64,000 nt of DNA, from assembly GCA_034422115.1 (NCBI GenBank), contig DAOUJW010000017.1, positions 186,001 to 250,000 of the forward strand, in the 5' to 3' direction. The stretch is from DAOUJW01 sp034422115. Its GTDB lineage: Bacteria > Chloroflexota > Dehalococcoidia > Lucifugimonadales > UBA2985. The notes under the pieces are model-generated. The model saw only the letters and a list, made by a program, of their open reading frames with translations, did no database searches and was not told where the DNA came from. Positions within the stretch are counted from its first letter, which is position 1. Every line of letters begins with the position of its first letter. Below are positions 17,016 to 25,478 of this stretch, in pieces. The position numbers and the translations under genes were made by a program.

Positions 17016-17459
17016 ATGCCGGACCAGACGACGATCTCGGTGAGCAGCACGTGGCAGGGTGGAATGAAGTTCTCCGCCAGCGACGGACACGGCCACTCGG
17101 TGACCACCGACGCGCCCGCAGAGGACGGGTCGGGCTACGACGGTTTCAAGCCGCCCGCCATGCTTCTGGCGGCGCTGGCCGGATGCGCCGGGGTGGACGT
17201 GGCTGCCATCTCCATCAAGCAGAGGCAGGGCGTCAAGGGGCTGGAGATAAACGTCACGGGCAAGCAGGCGCCTGAGGCCCCCTGGGGATACCGGGAGATT
17301 CACATGGAGTACGTCATCAGGGGCAGCAACCTGAACGAGAGGTCCATCAGCCGGGCCATAGAGCTTTCCGAGACGAAGTACTGCTCCGTGGCCGCCAGCC
17401 TTCACCCCGACTGCAAGCTGACCAGCAGCTACCGACTTATTGAGGAGGAGGGCGAATAG
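17016..17459 (+). CDS. OsmC/Ohr-family protein
   Basis: A 147-residue protein of the OsmC family, most like the YhfA branch by its N-terminal form. The two cysteines of the peroxidase site are present: one in LAALAGCAGVDVA and one in ETKYCSVAASL. Family members reduce organic hydroperoxides or act on thiol compounds. A Glu/Arg pair typical of Ohr is not clearly visible, so substrate class is uncertain. The start ATG 17016 follows GAGAGAAG. It is flanked by the 13-mer palindromes and is transcribed alone, with a palindromic repeat downstream before the haem operon. Confidence 0.85.
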   Translation: MPDQTTISVSSTWQGGMKFSASDGHGHSVTTDAPAEDGSGYDGFKPPAMLLAALAGCAGVDVAAISIKQRQGVKGLEINVTGKQAPEAPWGYREIHMEYVIRGSNLNERSISRAIELSETKYCSVAASLHPDCKLTSSYRLIEEEGE

Positions 17460-17501
17460 GCGACCTTGTAGTCCTCAGGAATTCTCGTGTAGGAACCCTG
17501 G

Positions 17502-17521
17502 ATTCCTGCCTGCGCAGGAAT
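17502..17521. repeat. Palindromic extragenic repeat after osmC
   Basis: ATTCCTGC-CTGC-GCAGGAAT, a perfect 8-bp stem with 4-base loop, 43 bases after the osmC stop. Confidence 0.8.
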
Positions 17522-17550
17522 GATGGGACAGTTGTAGTACCCCAACGGAG

Positions 17551-17563
17551 TTGGCAATACCAA
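17551..17563. promoter_or_regulatory. Palindrome-like 13-mer upstream of the haem operon
   Basis: TTGGCAATACCAA, the exact reverse complement of the copy at 16849-16861. It is about 70 bases upstream of the promoter candidate at 17624. Confidence 0.25.
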
Positions 17564-17623
17564 CATGTCTGTATACCATCCTCAGATAGTGTTGACTTTC
17601 ACGAAGCAATATACTAATCTCTG

Positions 17624-17651
17624 TTGACGACATTGAGAATGTTCATACATT
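17624..17651 (+). promoter_or_regulatory. Promoter candidate with overlapping inverted repeat, haem operon
   Basis: TTGACG (17624-17629), a 16-base spacer, then TACATT (17646-17651). The perfect inverted repeat AATGT-TCAT-ACATT (17638-17651) overlaps the -10. A regulator bound there would block transcription, and the first gene of the operon encodes a DNA-binding protein, so self-control is plausible. A second -35-like TTGACT is at 17592. Confidence 0.4.
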
Positions 17652-17678
17652 TTCAGATTTCCATAGTTTTGGACGGGG

Positions 17679-18341
17679 ATGGCGATAAGTACTTCGGGTC
17701 AATCCAAGCGATGGATGTCTCTGGGAGAGGTGTGCAGCCTCCTGGAGGTCAACGAGACCACGCTTCGCCAGTGGGCTGACAGCGGTCGCATACGCTGTTA
17801 CAGGACTCCGGGCGGGCACAGGCGGTTTTCCGCGGAGGCCGTACGCTCTCTCATCGCAAGGGGCAACGAGCCTGCCGGAAACGGCAGGGAGCCGCGCTGG
17901 ACGGACACGGCCATCCAGAGGGTGAGGCGGAGGCTTAGAAGCAGCCAGACCTCGTCCCAGCGCTGGTACCAGTCGATGGACGACGCCACCCGCTCCAGGA
18001 TGCGCCTTCTGGGCAGGAGGCTCCTCTCCATCGCCGCAGACTACTCCACCCAGCACCGTATGCGAGCAGACCTTGTGGAGGAGGCGCGGCTCATCGGCGA
18101 GGAGTACGGGGCGGAGATGACCAGACAGGGCACGTCTTTGAGGGACGCGCTGGAGGCCTTCGTGTTCTTCCGCACCTTCCTGCTGGAAAACGTCCTTGGC
18201 AACGACTACGCCGCGTCGGGCGGGTCGTCCCAGCTCTGGCGCTCCGTGAACCTCCTGGCCGACCAGATGCTGCTGTCCCTGGCGTCCTGCTACGAGGCCG
18301 CACACCCGACCAGTCCACAGAGTGCAAGCAAGGAGATATAG
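17679..18341 (+). CDS. MerR/excisionase-type helix-turn-helix regulator, first gene of haem operon
   Basis: A 220-residue protein. Residues ~11-60 form a MerR-like winged helix (MSLGEVCSLLEVNETTLRQW, then TPGGHRRF, the typical wing). The C-terminal ~140 residues are all-helical (DYSTQHRMRADLVEEARLIG, AFVFFRTFLLENVL) and resemble the RsbRD-like helical N-terminal domains of stress regulators rather than a known ligand pocket; that comparison is tentative. It has no cysteine cluster that would suggest haem-iron or metal sensing, apart from one near the C terminus. The stop codon touches the ATG of the next gene, so it is co-transcribed with all the haem genes and probably regulates them. Confidence 0.8.
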   Translation: MAISTSGQSKRWMSLGEVCSLLEVNETTLRQWADSGRIRCYRTPGGHRRFSAEAVRSLIARGNEPAGNGREPRWTDTAIQRVRRRLRSSQTSSQRWYQSMDDATRSRMRLLGRRLLSIAADYSTQHRMRADLVEEARLIGEEYGAEMTRQGTSLRDALEAFVFFRTFLLENVLGNDYAASGGSSQLWRSVNLLADQMLLSLASCYEAAHPTSPQSASKEI

Positions 18342-19361
18342 ATGCCCCCAAAGGCCGAGATGGACCTGACCGACCGTCGCCTTCTGAACATCATCCAGAC
18401 CAACTTCCCCCTGACGGAGGAGCCGTTTGGCAGCCTTGGGGAGCAGTTGGAAATCTCGGAGGCGGAGGCCATTGAGAGGACGGGGAAGCTCAAGAAGACC
18501 AACATCGTGCGGCAGATTAGCGCCATCTTCGACACCAGGCGTCTGGGTTACAAGACCACCCTGGTGGCCATGCGCTTCCCGCCGGAGAACCTGAACAAGA
18601 GCGCCAGGATTATCAGCCGGCACCCCGGAGTGAGCCACAACTACGGACGCACGGGGCAGTTCAACCTCTGGTTCACCATAGCCGTGCCCCCGTATGAGGA
18701 CCTGGCAGAGACGGTGGAGGACATGGCGAAGAGGACCGGAGCGGAGGCCTGCCGCATCATGCCCACACTGCGCTTCTTCAAGATAGGCGTCAACTTCGAC
18801 ATGGTGCAGGAGGTGGGCAACGCCCACAAGTACTACAGCCCGGACGGCTACGACTACACGGGGGGCGAAGGATGGGACAGGGCGCAGCAGGTCACGGACT
18901 CCGAGATTCAGGCCATTCGCGAGCTCCAGGAGGACATTCTTCTAATCCCTCGGCCCTTTGACGCCATGAGCGAGCGTCTGGGCGTAACCCCGTGTGAGCT
19001 CTTTGAGATCGCGTCTTCCTTCAAAGATCGCGGTATAATGAGGCGGTTCAGCGCGGTGCTGCATCATCGGAAGGCGGGCTTCAAGGCCAACGCTATGGCG
19101 GTCTGGAGGGTGCCGGAGGAGCGATCGGAGGAGGTTGGCAAGATAATGGCGACTTCGCCCTGGGTCACCCACTGCTACGAGCGTCCCACATTCCCGGACT
19201 GGCCCTACACCCACTTCACAATGATTCACGGCACCTCCAAGAAGCAGTGCCAGGATGCCGTCAGAGACATATCCGAGAACACCGGCATCGACGACTACCA
19301 ACTGATTTACAGCACCAGAGAGTACAAGAAGACGAGGGTGAGGTACTTCGTCGAGGAGTAG
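18342..19361 (+). CDS. ahbAB: Siroheme decarboxylase, AhbA and AhbB halves fused
   Basis: A 339-residue protein made of two Lrp/AsnC-like units. Residues ~6-155 look like AhbA (AIFDTRRLGYKTTLVAMRFP). Residues ~185-339 look like AhbB (RRFSAVLHHRKAGFKANAMA, the AhbB signature). AhbA and AhbB normally form a heterodimer that decarboxylates siroheme to 12,18-didecarboxysiroheme, the first step of the siroheme route to haem b; the related NirDLGH proteins serve d1 haem. Fusion fixes the 1:1 ratio. The context (siroheme genes directly downstream) supports a metabolic role over gene regulation. AhbC and AhbD or Nir partners are not in the window, so the final product is inferred. Confidence 0.87.
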   Translation: MPPKAEMDLTDRRLLNIIQTNFPLTEEPFGSLGEQLEISEAEAIERTGKLKKTNIVRQISAIFDTRRLGYKTTLVAMRFPPENLNKSARIISRHPGVSHNYGRTGQFNLWFTIAVPPYEDLAETVEDMAKRTGAEACRIMPTLRFFKIGVNFDMVQEVGNAHKYYSPDGYDYTGGEGWDRAQQVTDSEIQAIRELQEDILLIPRPFDAMSERLGVTPCELFEIASSFKDRGIMRRFSAVLHHRKAGFKANAMAVWRVPEERSEEVGKIMATSPWVTHCYERPTFPDWPYTHFTMIHGTSKKQCQDAVRDISENTGIDDYQLIYSTREYKKTRVRYFVEE

Positions 19362-19367
19362 AGCGTT

Positions 19368-20021
19368 ATGACCCCCTACTATCCCGTATACCTGGCCATC
19401 AAAGACCGTCTTTGCGTGATAATCGGCGGAGGGCAGATAGCCGAGGGCAAGATTGCGTCCCTTCTGGAGTGCGGCGGCAACATCAGGATGATAGCCCCGG
19501 AGGTCACGGAGGACGTTCAGGATATGGCCGACTCCGGGGTGCTCAAGCTGGAGAAGCGCGAGTACCGGGAGGGAGACTTGGAGGGAGCGTTCGTTGCCAT
19601 CGCGGCCACCGACGACAACGCCGTCCAGCGCAGGATAAAGGCGGAGGCGGAGAGGCTGGGCGTGCTCCTCAATGTGGCGGACGTTACCCACCTGTGCGAC
19701 TTCATCGCTCCCTCGGTTGTCAGGAAGGGAGAGGTGACGGTGGCGATATCCACCGCCGGCGTCAGCCCGGCGCTGGCTCGCAAGCTCCGGGAGACGTTGG
19801 AGGTCAGCCGCGACCTGGCCTACGCGGACATGGCTTCCCTGCTTGGAGAGGTTCGAGGGGAACTCAGGGGAGAGGGCAACATAGTCCACCCGGACCACTG
19901 GCAGGCGTGCCTGACCCAGGAGCTTCTTGAGCTGTTCTACAGGGACAGGGATGCAGCCAGGGCAGCGCTCAAGGAGTCGTTGCTACAGGACCCGCATCTT
20001 GCGGAGGTGAGCGCCGTATGA
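19368..20021 (+). CDS. Precorrin-2 dehydrogenase / sirohydrochlorin ferrochelatase (Met8p/CysG-N type)
   Basis: A 217-residue protein matching the N-terminal half of CysG and yeast Met8p. The NAD-binding motif is VIIGGGQIAEGK near residue 20. Downstream NVADVTHLCDFIAPS and the SPALARKLRE region are family hallmarks, including the residues around the catalytic aspartate. It oxidises precorrin-2 to sirohydrochlorin and may insert iron to give siroheme. It sits 6 bp after ahbAB, which uses siroheme, and overlaps hemA by 4 bp (ATGA). Confidence 0.9.
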   Translation: MTPYYPVYLAIKDRLCVIIGGGQIAEGKIASLLECGGNIRMIAPEVTEDVQDMADSGVLKLEKREYREGDLEGAFVAIAATDDNAVQRRIKAEAERLGVLLNVADVTHLCDFIAPSVVRKGEVTVAISTAGVSPALARKLRETLEVSRDLAYADMASLLGEVRGELRGEGNIVHPDHWQACLTQELLELFYRDRDAARAALKESLLQDPHLAEVSAV

Positions 20022-21268
20022 GGGTGTTTGCCCTTGGGCTGAGCCACAAGACGGCTCCCATAGCCGTGAGGGAGAGGGCCGCCTTCACAAGGGCGGAGCT
20101 GCCAGATGCCCTGCGTTCCCTCAAAGACGTGCTGGACAACGCCGTCATACTCTCGACTTGCAACCGCACCGAGCTGTACGCCGTTGCTGAGGAGGCGGAC
20201 GCCGTGCGGGAGTCGTTCACGTCGCTGATGTGCCACAAGACTTCCTGGTCGGAAGAGGAGCTTTCCGGCTACCTGGTCTTCTACGAGCAGGAGCAGGCGG
20301 TCAGGCACCTGTTTGGGGTCGCGTCCGGCCTGGACTCCATGATACTGGGCGAGTCCCAGGTCTTGGGACAGGTGCGGGAAGCCTACAGCACGGCCGTGAC
20401 CCAGGGGTGCGCCAGCGGCCTGATATCCAAGGTGTTTCACCACTCCCTGAGGGTGGGGAAGAGGGCCCGCCGGGAGACGCGGATTGGCGAGAACGCTCTG
20501 TCGATTAGCTCCGCGGCGGTGGAAGCCGCCCGCGACACCCTGGGTGACCTGAGCCGGAGCCAGGTGGCAGTGATAGGCGCCGGAGAGGCCGGAAAGCTGG
20601 TGGCAAGGGCGATGAAGGACCGGGGCGTGGGCCGGATGACGGTGGTCAACCGCACTCTTGAGCGAGCCAGAGACCTGGCCCTGGAGCTGGAGGCTGAGGC
20701 TGCGCCACTGGACCACCTGCCAGACCTCCTCGGCGCGGTGGACATAGTGGTTAGCTCCACGGACTACCAGGGCGTGATGATTACGACGGACATGGTGGAG
20801 CGGGCCAGGTCGCAGCGCAACGGCAGCCCCCTGCTGGTGGTGGACATAGCCATGCCGCGGGACGCCGACCCCGCCATCGGCCGGATGCCCGGCGTGTCGC
20901 TGCTGGACATGGACGACCTGCAGAGCGTGTCCCAGGCCAACCGCCTGGAGCGCGAGAAGGAGGTCTCCAAGGTCGAAGGGATTATCGACCAGGAGGTCGG
21001 CAAGTTCATCGACTGGTGGGACGGGCTGCGCGTGGCCCCCGGAATAGCCGAGTTGAAGGAGCACGCCGAGTCGCTTCGCATTCGGGAGATCAGGAAGGCC
21101 CTGAAGCAGATGCCCCACCTTGAGGAGGAGGACGCCGCCCGCATTGAGGCTATGAGCCGGGCGCTGGTGAAGAAGCTGCTCCACAACCCCATTGCCACCA
21201 TCAAAGAGAACCCCGCCTACATGGAGACGGCCCAGAGGATGTTCAAGCTGAGCGGCAAGGACTCCTGA
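20018..21268 (+). CDS. hemA: Glutamyl-tRNA reductase
   Basis: A 416-residue NADPH enzyme that reduces Glu-tRNA to glutamate-1-semialdehyde, the first committed step of tetrapyrrole synthesis. The catalytic cysteine is in STCNRTELYA. Other landmarks are GLDSMILGESQVLGQVREAY and the nucleotide-binding GAGEAGKLVARAM, followed by the helical dimerisation region. It is translationally coupled to the previous gene (ATGA overlap). Its substrate comes from GltX, encoded at 1.8 kb. HemL, the next enzyme, is not in this window. Confidence 0.95.
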   Translation: MRVFALGLSHKTAPIAVRERAAFTRAELPDALRSLKDVLDNAVILSTCNRTELYAVAEEADAVRESFTSLMCHKTSWSEEELSGYLVFYEQEQAVRHLFGVASGLDSMILGESQVLGQVREAYSTAVTQGCASGLISKVFHHSLRVGKRARRETRIGENALSISSAAVEAARDTLGDLSRSQVAVIGAGEAGKLVARAMKDRGVGRMTVVNRTLERARDLALELEAEAAPLDHLPDLLGAVDIVVSSTDYQGVMITTDMVERARSQRNGSPLLVVDIAMPRDADPAIGRMPGVSLLDMDDLQSVSQANRLEREKEVSKVEGIIDQEVGKFIDWWDGLRVAPGIAELKEHAESLRIREIRKALKQMPHLEEEDAARIEAMSRALVKKLLHNPIATIKENPAYMETAQRMFKLSGKDS

Positions 21269-21376
21269 GGCCGGTTTCGGAAGCTCTCCCTCAGCCTTGG
21301 AAGTAGAATCCAGCGTGTCTTCCCTTTGTGGTACGATACTACTGAATCCAGTTAGACGCAGCGCAGGGCTACATCA

Positions 21377-22294
21377 ATGGAAATAGTAGTTGGCACCAGG
21401 GGGAGTAGGCTGGCTCTCATACAGACCGAAGAGGTGCTTTCGGCGATGAAGGGGCTGAGCGATCCGCCGTCCACCAGCGTCGTCACCATCAGGACAACCG
21501 GCGACCGTCAGCCGGAAGCGCCCCTCGCCAGGCTGGGGAAGGGCATCTTCATCAAGGACCTGGAACTGGCCCTGCTTGACGGGAGCATAGACATGGCCGT
21601 CCACAGCCTCAAGGACCTGCCCGTTGACCTGCCGGAGGGCCTGAGCGTAGTTGTGGTGTGCAAGAGGCAGGACCCTAGGGACGTTCTGGTCAGTAAGGGA
21701 GACGTTGCCCTCGCGGACATGGCGCCGGGCGCGGTCATCGGCACCAGCAGCCCGCGGCGGGCGGTGCAGCTCAGGGCGATGAGAAGCGACATACGGGTCG
21801 AACCCGTGCGCGGCAACGTGGAGACGCGCGTGGCCAAGGCCCTGGGAGACGACTACGATGGCGTGGTGGTGGCCGCGGCGGGCCTGGCGCGGCTTGGGAT
21901 GGAGGACAGCGCGGCCCAGTACTTCGACCCCTTTGAGATGGTGCCGGAGCCCGGCCAGGGAGCCCTGGCCGTGGAGTACCGCTCCGGCGACGAGTGGCTG
22001 CTTGAGCTGCTTCAGAGTATCCAGGACCCGGCGTCAAGCATCACGGCAACCGCTGAACGCGCATTCGTGGAGGGCATGGGCGGCGGCTGCCGCGTGCCCA
22101 TATCCGCGTTCGGCTCCCTGGAGGACAACACCCTCAAGATGGTGGCGATGGCGGCTACTGAGGACGGGGACAGGATGGTGAAGGAGCGCATGAGCCTGAG
22201 CCCGGACAACCCAATCGTCGCGGGCTTCACCCTTGCGGATATACTGCTTGCAGCCGGGGCCGCGGAGATTCTGCAGACAGGGGAGGGGAGTTGA
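21377..22294 (+). CDS. hemC: Hydroxymethylbilane synthase (porphobilinogen deaminase)
   Basis: A 305-residue enzyme joining four porphobilinogens into hydroxymethylbilane. Visible motifs are GTRGSRLALIQT at the start, HSLKDLPVDLPEGL, the arginine-rich GTSSPRRAVQL with RPVRGNVETR-like cofactor-binding region, and the dipyrromethane-attachment Cys in GMGGGCRVPISAF. All are intact. A 108-bp gap before it contains TGGTACGAT (from 21329), a possible weak extended -10, so an internal promoter is possible. It overlaps the next gene by 4 bp. Confidence 0.95.
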   Translation: MEIVVGTRGSRLALIQTEEVLSAMKGLSDPPSTSVVTIRTTGDRQPEAPLARLGKGIFIKDLELALLDGSIDMAVHSLKDLPVDLPEGLSVVVVCKRQDPRDVLVSKGDVALADMAPGAVIGTSSPRRAVQLRAMRSDIRVEPVRGNVETRVAKALGDDYDGVVVAAAGLARLGMEDSAAQYFDPFEMVPEPGQGALAVEYRSGDEWLLELLQSIQDPASSITATAERAFVEGMGGGCRVPISAFGSLEDNTLKMVAMAATEDGDRMVKERMSLSPDNPIVAGFTLADILLAAGAAEILQTGEGS

Positions 22295-23817
22295 GCGAGC
22301 AAGGCAGAGTGTACCTGGTCGGGGCAGGCCCTGGGGACCCGGGGCTGATCACCGTCAGGGGCCTCCAATGCCTGCGAGAGGCCCAGGTGGTGCTGTACGA
22401 CCGCCTGGTCGACCAGCGTCTGCTGTCTGAGGCGTCGCCTGAGGCTGAGATGATAGACGTGGGCAAGGCTAGGGGATTCCACAGGGAGCCTCAGGCGGGG
22501 ATAAACCAGCTTATGGTGGAGAAGGCCGCCGAGGGCAGGATGGTGGTGCGCCTGAAGGGAGGCGACCCCTTCATCTTCGGGCGGGGCGGGGAGGAGGCGG
22601 AGGCCCTGGCCAGGGCGGGAGTGCCCTTTGAAGTAGTGCCGGGCGTCACGTCGGCGATTGCTGCGCCCGCCTATGCGGGCATACCCCTGACTCACCGCAG
22701 GGTGTCGTCGTCTGTCACCATTGTGAGCGGCAGCGAGGACCCGACCAAGGGGGAATCGAGCGTGGACTGGAAGCGCCTGGCCGAAAGCAACGGCACTCTT
22801 GCCGTGCTCATGGGCTGGGAGACGCTGCCAGGTATCGTGGAGACGCTGATGGAGCACGGCATGGAGCCGTTGACGCCCGCGGCCCTGGTGCAGTGGGGCA
22901 CCGAGCCGCACCAGAAGACCGTCGCCGGCTGCCTGGAGGACATCGTGGAGAAGGGCCGGAATGCCGAGCTTGCGCCGCCGGTGGTGGCCGTATTCGGGGA
23001 GGTAGTGAGGCTGAGAGAAACAATCGGCTGGTTCGAGGACAGGCCGCTTTTCGGGAAGCGGGTGCTGGTTCCCAGGACGAGGGAGCAGGCGGGGACGCTG
23101 TCCAGGCTGCTGCTGGAGCAGGGGGCAGACCCCGTGGAGATACCGACCATAAAGGTGGAGCCTGTAGAGGACACGACACGACTGGACTCCGCGCTGAAAT
23201 CGCTGTCCGGCTACGGCTGGGTTGTCTTTGCCAGCGTCAACGGCGTGGCCCAGGCGTTCAACCGGCTGCAGGCTTTGGGCCTTGACGCCCGCGCCTTCAG
23301 CGGCGCAAGGGTGTGCGCCATCGGCTCTGCCACGGCCGCGGCCCTTGGCGAGAGGGGCATCACGACGGACTTCGTGCCCCAGACCGCCGTGTCGGAGGCC
23401 ATTGTGGAGGGACTCGGCGAGACTGGTCTGGACGGCGCGTCCGTCCTGCTGCTTCGAGCTGAGACGGGCCGCGACGTGCTCCTTGGCGGGCTTGCGGAGC
23501 GCGGCGCGCTCGTGGACGACGTTGCCGCTTACCGCACAGTGCTGCCGGAGGAGTCCCGGGAGGCGGTTCAAGAGCTTGTGGCGGGCGACAAGCTGGACGT
23601 GGTGGCATTCACCAGCTCCTCGACTGTGACCAACCTCTTAGCCCTGCTGGGAGGCGACACCACGCCCCTCAAGGGCGTTACGCTGGCCTGTATCGGCCCC
23701 ATAACCGCCCAGACAGTCGCCGACGCCGGCCTTGATGTGGACGTGGTGGCCCGGAATTCGACCACCGCCGGACTGGTGGAGGTGCTGGTCGACCACATCA
23801 CACTGTCAGGGGGATAA
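22291..23817 (+). CDS. cobA-hemD: Fused uroporphyrinogen-III C-methyltransferase and uroporphyrinogen-III synthase
   Basis: A 508-residue two-domain protein. Residues 1-~245 are SUMT/CobA: VYLVGAGPGDPGLITVRGL, DRLV, RLKGGDPFIFGRGGEEAEAL, GIPLTHR. Residues ~255-508 are HemD (VLVPRTREQAGTLSRLL, FASVNGVAQAF, AFTSSSTVTNLL). HemD cyclises hydroxymethylbilane to uroporphyrinogen III and CobA methylates it twice to precorrin-2, so the fusion passes the product straight into the siroheme branch. It starts with TTG overlapping the hemC stop (TTGA) after GGGGAG. Such fusions are known in several phyla. Confidence 0.95.
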   Translation: MSEQGRVYLVGAGPGDPGLITVRGLQCLREAQVVLYDRLVDQRLLSEASPEAEMIDVGKARGFHREPQAGINQLMVEKAAEGRMVVRLKGGDPFIFGRGGEEAEALARAGVPFEVVPGVTSAIAAPAYAGIPLTHRRVSSSVTIVSGSEDPTKGESSVDWKRLAESNGTLAVLMGWETLPGIVETLMEHGMEPLTPAALVQWGTEPHQKTVAGCLEDIVEKGRNAELAPPVVAVFGEVVRLRETIGWFEDRPLFGKRVLVPRTREQAGTLSRLLLEQGADPVEIPTIKVEPVEDTTRLDSALKSLSGYGWVVFASVNGVAQAFNRLQALGLDARAFSGARVCAIGSATAAALGERGITTDFVPQTAVSEAIVEGLGETGLDGASVLLLRAETGRDVLLGGLAERGALVDDVAAYRTVLPEESREAVQELVAGDKLDVVAFTSSSTVTNLLALLGGDTTPLKGVTLACIGPITAQTVADAGLDVDVVARNSTTAGLVEVLVDHITLSGG

Positions 23818-23820
23818 GCT

Positions 23821-24798
23821 ATGGCTGACTTCCCTCGAACCAGGCTCAGGCGACTTCGGGAGTCGACCGCGCTGCGCCACATGGTGCAGGAGACCTCCCT
23901 GTCCGTAAAAGACCTGGTGTACCCGCTCTTCATAGCCCACGGCCGCGACGTGTCGCGCCCCGTTGAGGCCATGCCCGGCGTCAACCAGCTGTCCTTAGAC
24001 CGGCTGCTGGGCGAGGTCACGGAGATACATCGACTGGGCATCCCCGCCGTGCTGCTCTTTGGCATTCCCATGCGCAAGGACGCCCAGGGAACGGAGGCCT
24101 ACGACCCACAGGGCATCGTGCAGGAGGCCATACGCGTCATCAAGCAGACCGCGCCCGACCTGCTGGTAGTCACCGACGTGTGCCTCTGCGAGTACACCGA
24201 CCACGGGCACTGTGGCCTCATAGTTGACGACCGCGTCGACAACGACGCTTCCCTGGAGATACTGGCGCGTGTCGCCCTATCCCACGCGGAGGCGGGCGCG
24301 GACGTGGTGGCGCCCTCGGCGATGATGGACGGGCAGGTGGCGGCGATAAGGCGCGCCCTGGACGACGGCGGGTATCCCCTGATGCCCATCATGGGCTACT
24401 CCGCCAAGTACGCCTCATCCTTCTACGGCCCCTTCCGGGAGGCGGCCGGGTCCGCGCCCCAGTTTGGCGACCGGCGCGGCTACCAGATGGACGCGGCCAA
24501 CGCGCGGCAGGCCTTGAGGGAGATGGAGACGGACATCCGGGAGGGGGCCGACCTGATAATGGTCAAGCCGGCCCTGGCGTACCTGGACGTAATAGCGAGG
24601 GCCCGGGACGTCTTCAACCACCCCATTGTCGCGTACAACGTCAGCGGCGAGTACTCCATGGTCAAGGCCGCCGCCGCCAACGAGTGGATAGACGGCACGG
24701 CCATCACCCTTGAGATACTGACCGCCATCAAGCGGGCCGGGGCGGACATCATCATCACCTACAGCGCAAAGGAAGTGGCGGGGTTGTTGGGATCTTGA
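23821..24798 (+). CDS. hemB: Porphobilinogen synthase (delta-aminolevulinic acid dehydratase)
   Basis: A 325-residue enzyme that condenses two aminolevulinic acids to porphobilinogen. The zinc-binding cysteine motif DVCLCEYTDHGHC marks the zinc-dependent form. The two Schiff-base lysines are expected in GYSAKYASSFYGPFREAAGS and MVKPALAYLDV. It begins 4 bp after the cobA-hemD stop and closes the operon. No terminator hairpin with a T-run is seen after it; the next gene is convergent. Confidence 0.96.
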   Translation: MADFPRTRLRRLRESTALRHMVQETSLSVKDLVYPLFIAHGRDVSRPVEAMPGVNQLSLDRLLGEVTEIHRLGIPAVLLFGIPMRKDAQGTEAYDPQGIVQEAIRVIKQTAPDLLVVTDVCLCEYTDHGHCGLIVDDRVDNDASLEILARVALSHAEAGADVVAPSAMMDGQVAAIRRALDDGGYPLMPIMGYSAKYASSFYGPFREAAGSAPQFGDRRGYQMDAANARQALREMETDIREGADLIMVKPALAYLDVIARARDVFNHPIVAYNVSGEYSMVKAAAANEWIDGTAITLEILTAIKRAGADIIITYSAKEVAGLLGS

Positions 24799-24829
24799 AG
24801 AACGCCGCGTTTTTTGAAGCGCAGCGTCC

Positions 24830-25186
24830 CTACAGCATGATCAGCTCGGCGGGGACAAGACGCTGTGCCCTGGGGTCCACGGCAAGGGCCAGGCCGTTCA
24901 GAGTGTAGCGTCCTAGTACAGGGGGAGCGGTGTCTTCTCCGAAGTTCACTATGGTGGCCACGCTTTCACCGTCTATGGTTGCCCGCGCCTCGCCGTACTC
25001 CATCTCTATCCGACTGCCATCGGCTATCAGAAACTCGCGCCTGCCCGTGGGCGCAACGCCCAGCTCACGCAGCATTGGGGCGGGAAGTGTCGTATAGAAA
25101 GCGCCGGTGTCCACAACCGCCTCAACGTCCACGGACTGCTGGCCGTCCATGCTGGAGATCCGCATCGGCCACTTGAAAGTCCCCAT
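24830..25186 (-). CDS. Retropepsin-like aspartyl protease domain protein
   Basis: 118 residues, one clan AA aspartyl protease domain: SVDVEAVVDTGAFYTTLPAPML holds the DTG catalytic motif, followed by ADGSRIEMEYGEA and a final PPVLGRYTLNGLALAVDP. It would work as a dimer; substrate unknown. I start at ATG 25186, which has GAGGAGG about ten bases upstream; the longer frame to 25393 reads through repeat elements. Related in fold to the gene at 11.8 kb but clearly diverged. It is convergent with hemB, separated by about 30 bases. Confidence 0.75.
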   Translation of the reverse strand: MGTFKWPMRISSMDGQQSVDVEAVVDTGAFYTTLPAPMLRELGVAPTGRREFLIADGSRIEMEYGEARATIDGESVATIVNFGEDTAPPVLGRYTLNGLALAVDPRAQRLVPAELIML

Positions 25187-25260
25187 ATCGGAAGCCCTCC
25201 TCAGACGGGTCTGCGTTCCATTGTAACCCATTGCCGGCGCGGTCGTAATACCCCTCCTTT

Positions 25261-25375
25261 CCCGCTCATAGCTTGCCCCGTACTTGATACGGGGGTGAGC
25301 CTGGTCGAACCAGAGCGGGAAGATAGCGGGCTTAGTGTGGCCCCGCTCACCCTTCGACAGGCTCAGGATGAGCGG
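25261..25375. repeat. Two CCGCTCA...TGAGCGG inverted repeats upstream of the FBP gene
   Basis: One unit starts CCCGCTCATAG at 25261 and closes with CCAGAGCGGGA at about 25320. The second (25343-25375) has arms CCGCTCA/TGAGCGG around CCTTCGACAGGCTCAGGA. The inner sequence matches the elements at 16.75-16.84 kb. They fill the divergent intergenic region. Confidence 0.65.
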
Positions 25376-25419
25376 TGTTGTCCACCAACTCACCCCGCGA
25401 ATACCGCGCCCTACTTTTG

Positions 25420-25449
25420 TTGACCCTCGTATCTCGCGGTTGCTATACT
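25420..25449 (+). promoter_or_regulatory. Promoter of the FBP aldolase/phosphatase gene
   Basis: TTGACC (25420-25425), 18-base spacer, TATACT (25444-25449) preceded by TGC, so it also has an extended -10. Transcription would begin about 22 bases before the ATG. Confidence 0.65.
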
Positions 25450-25478
25450 GGACTAGACCCGATTTTTAGGGAGGAAGT

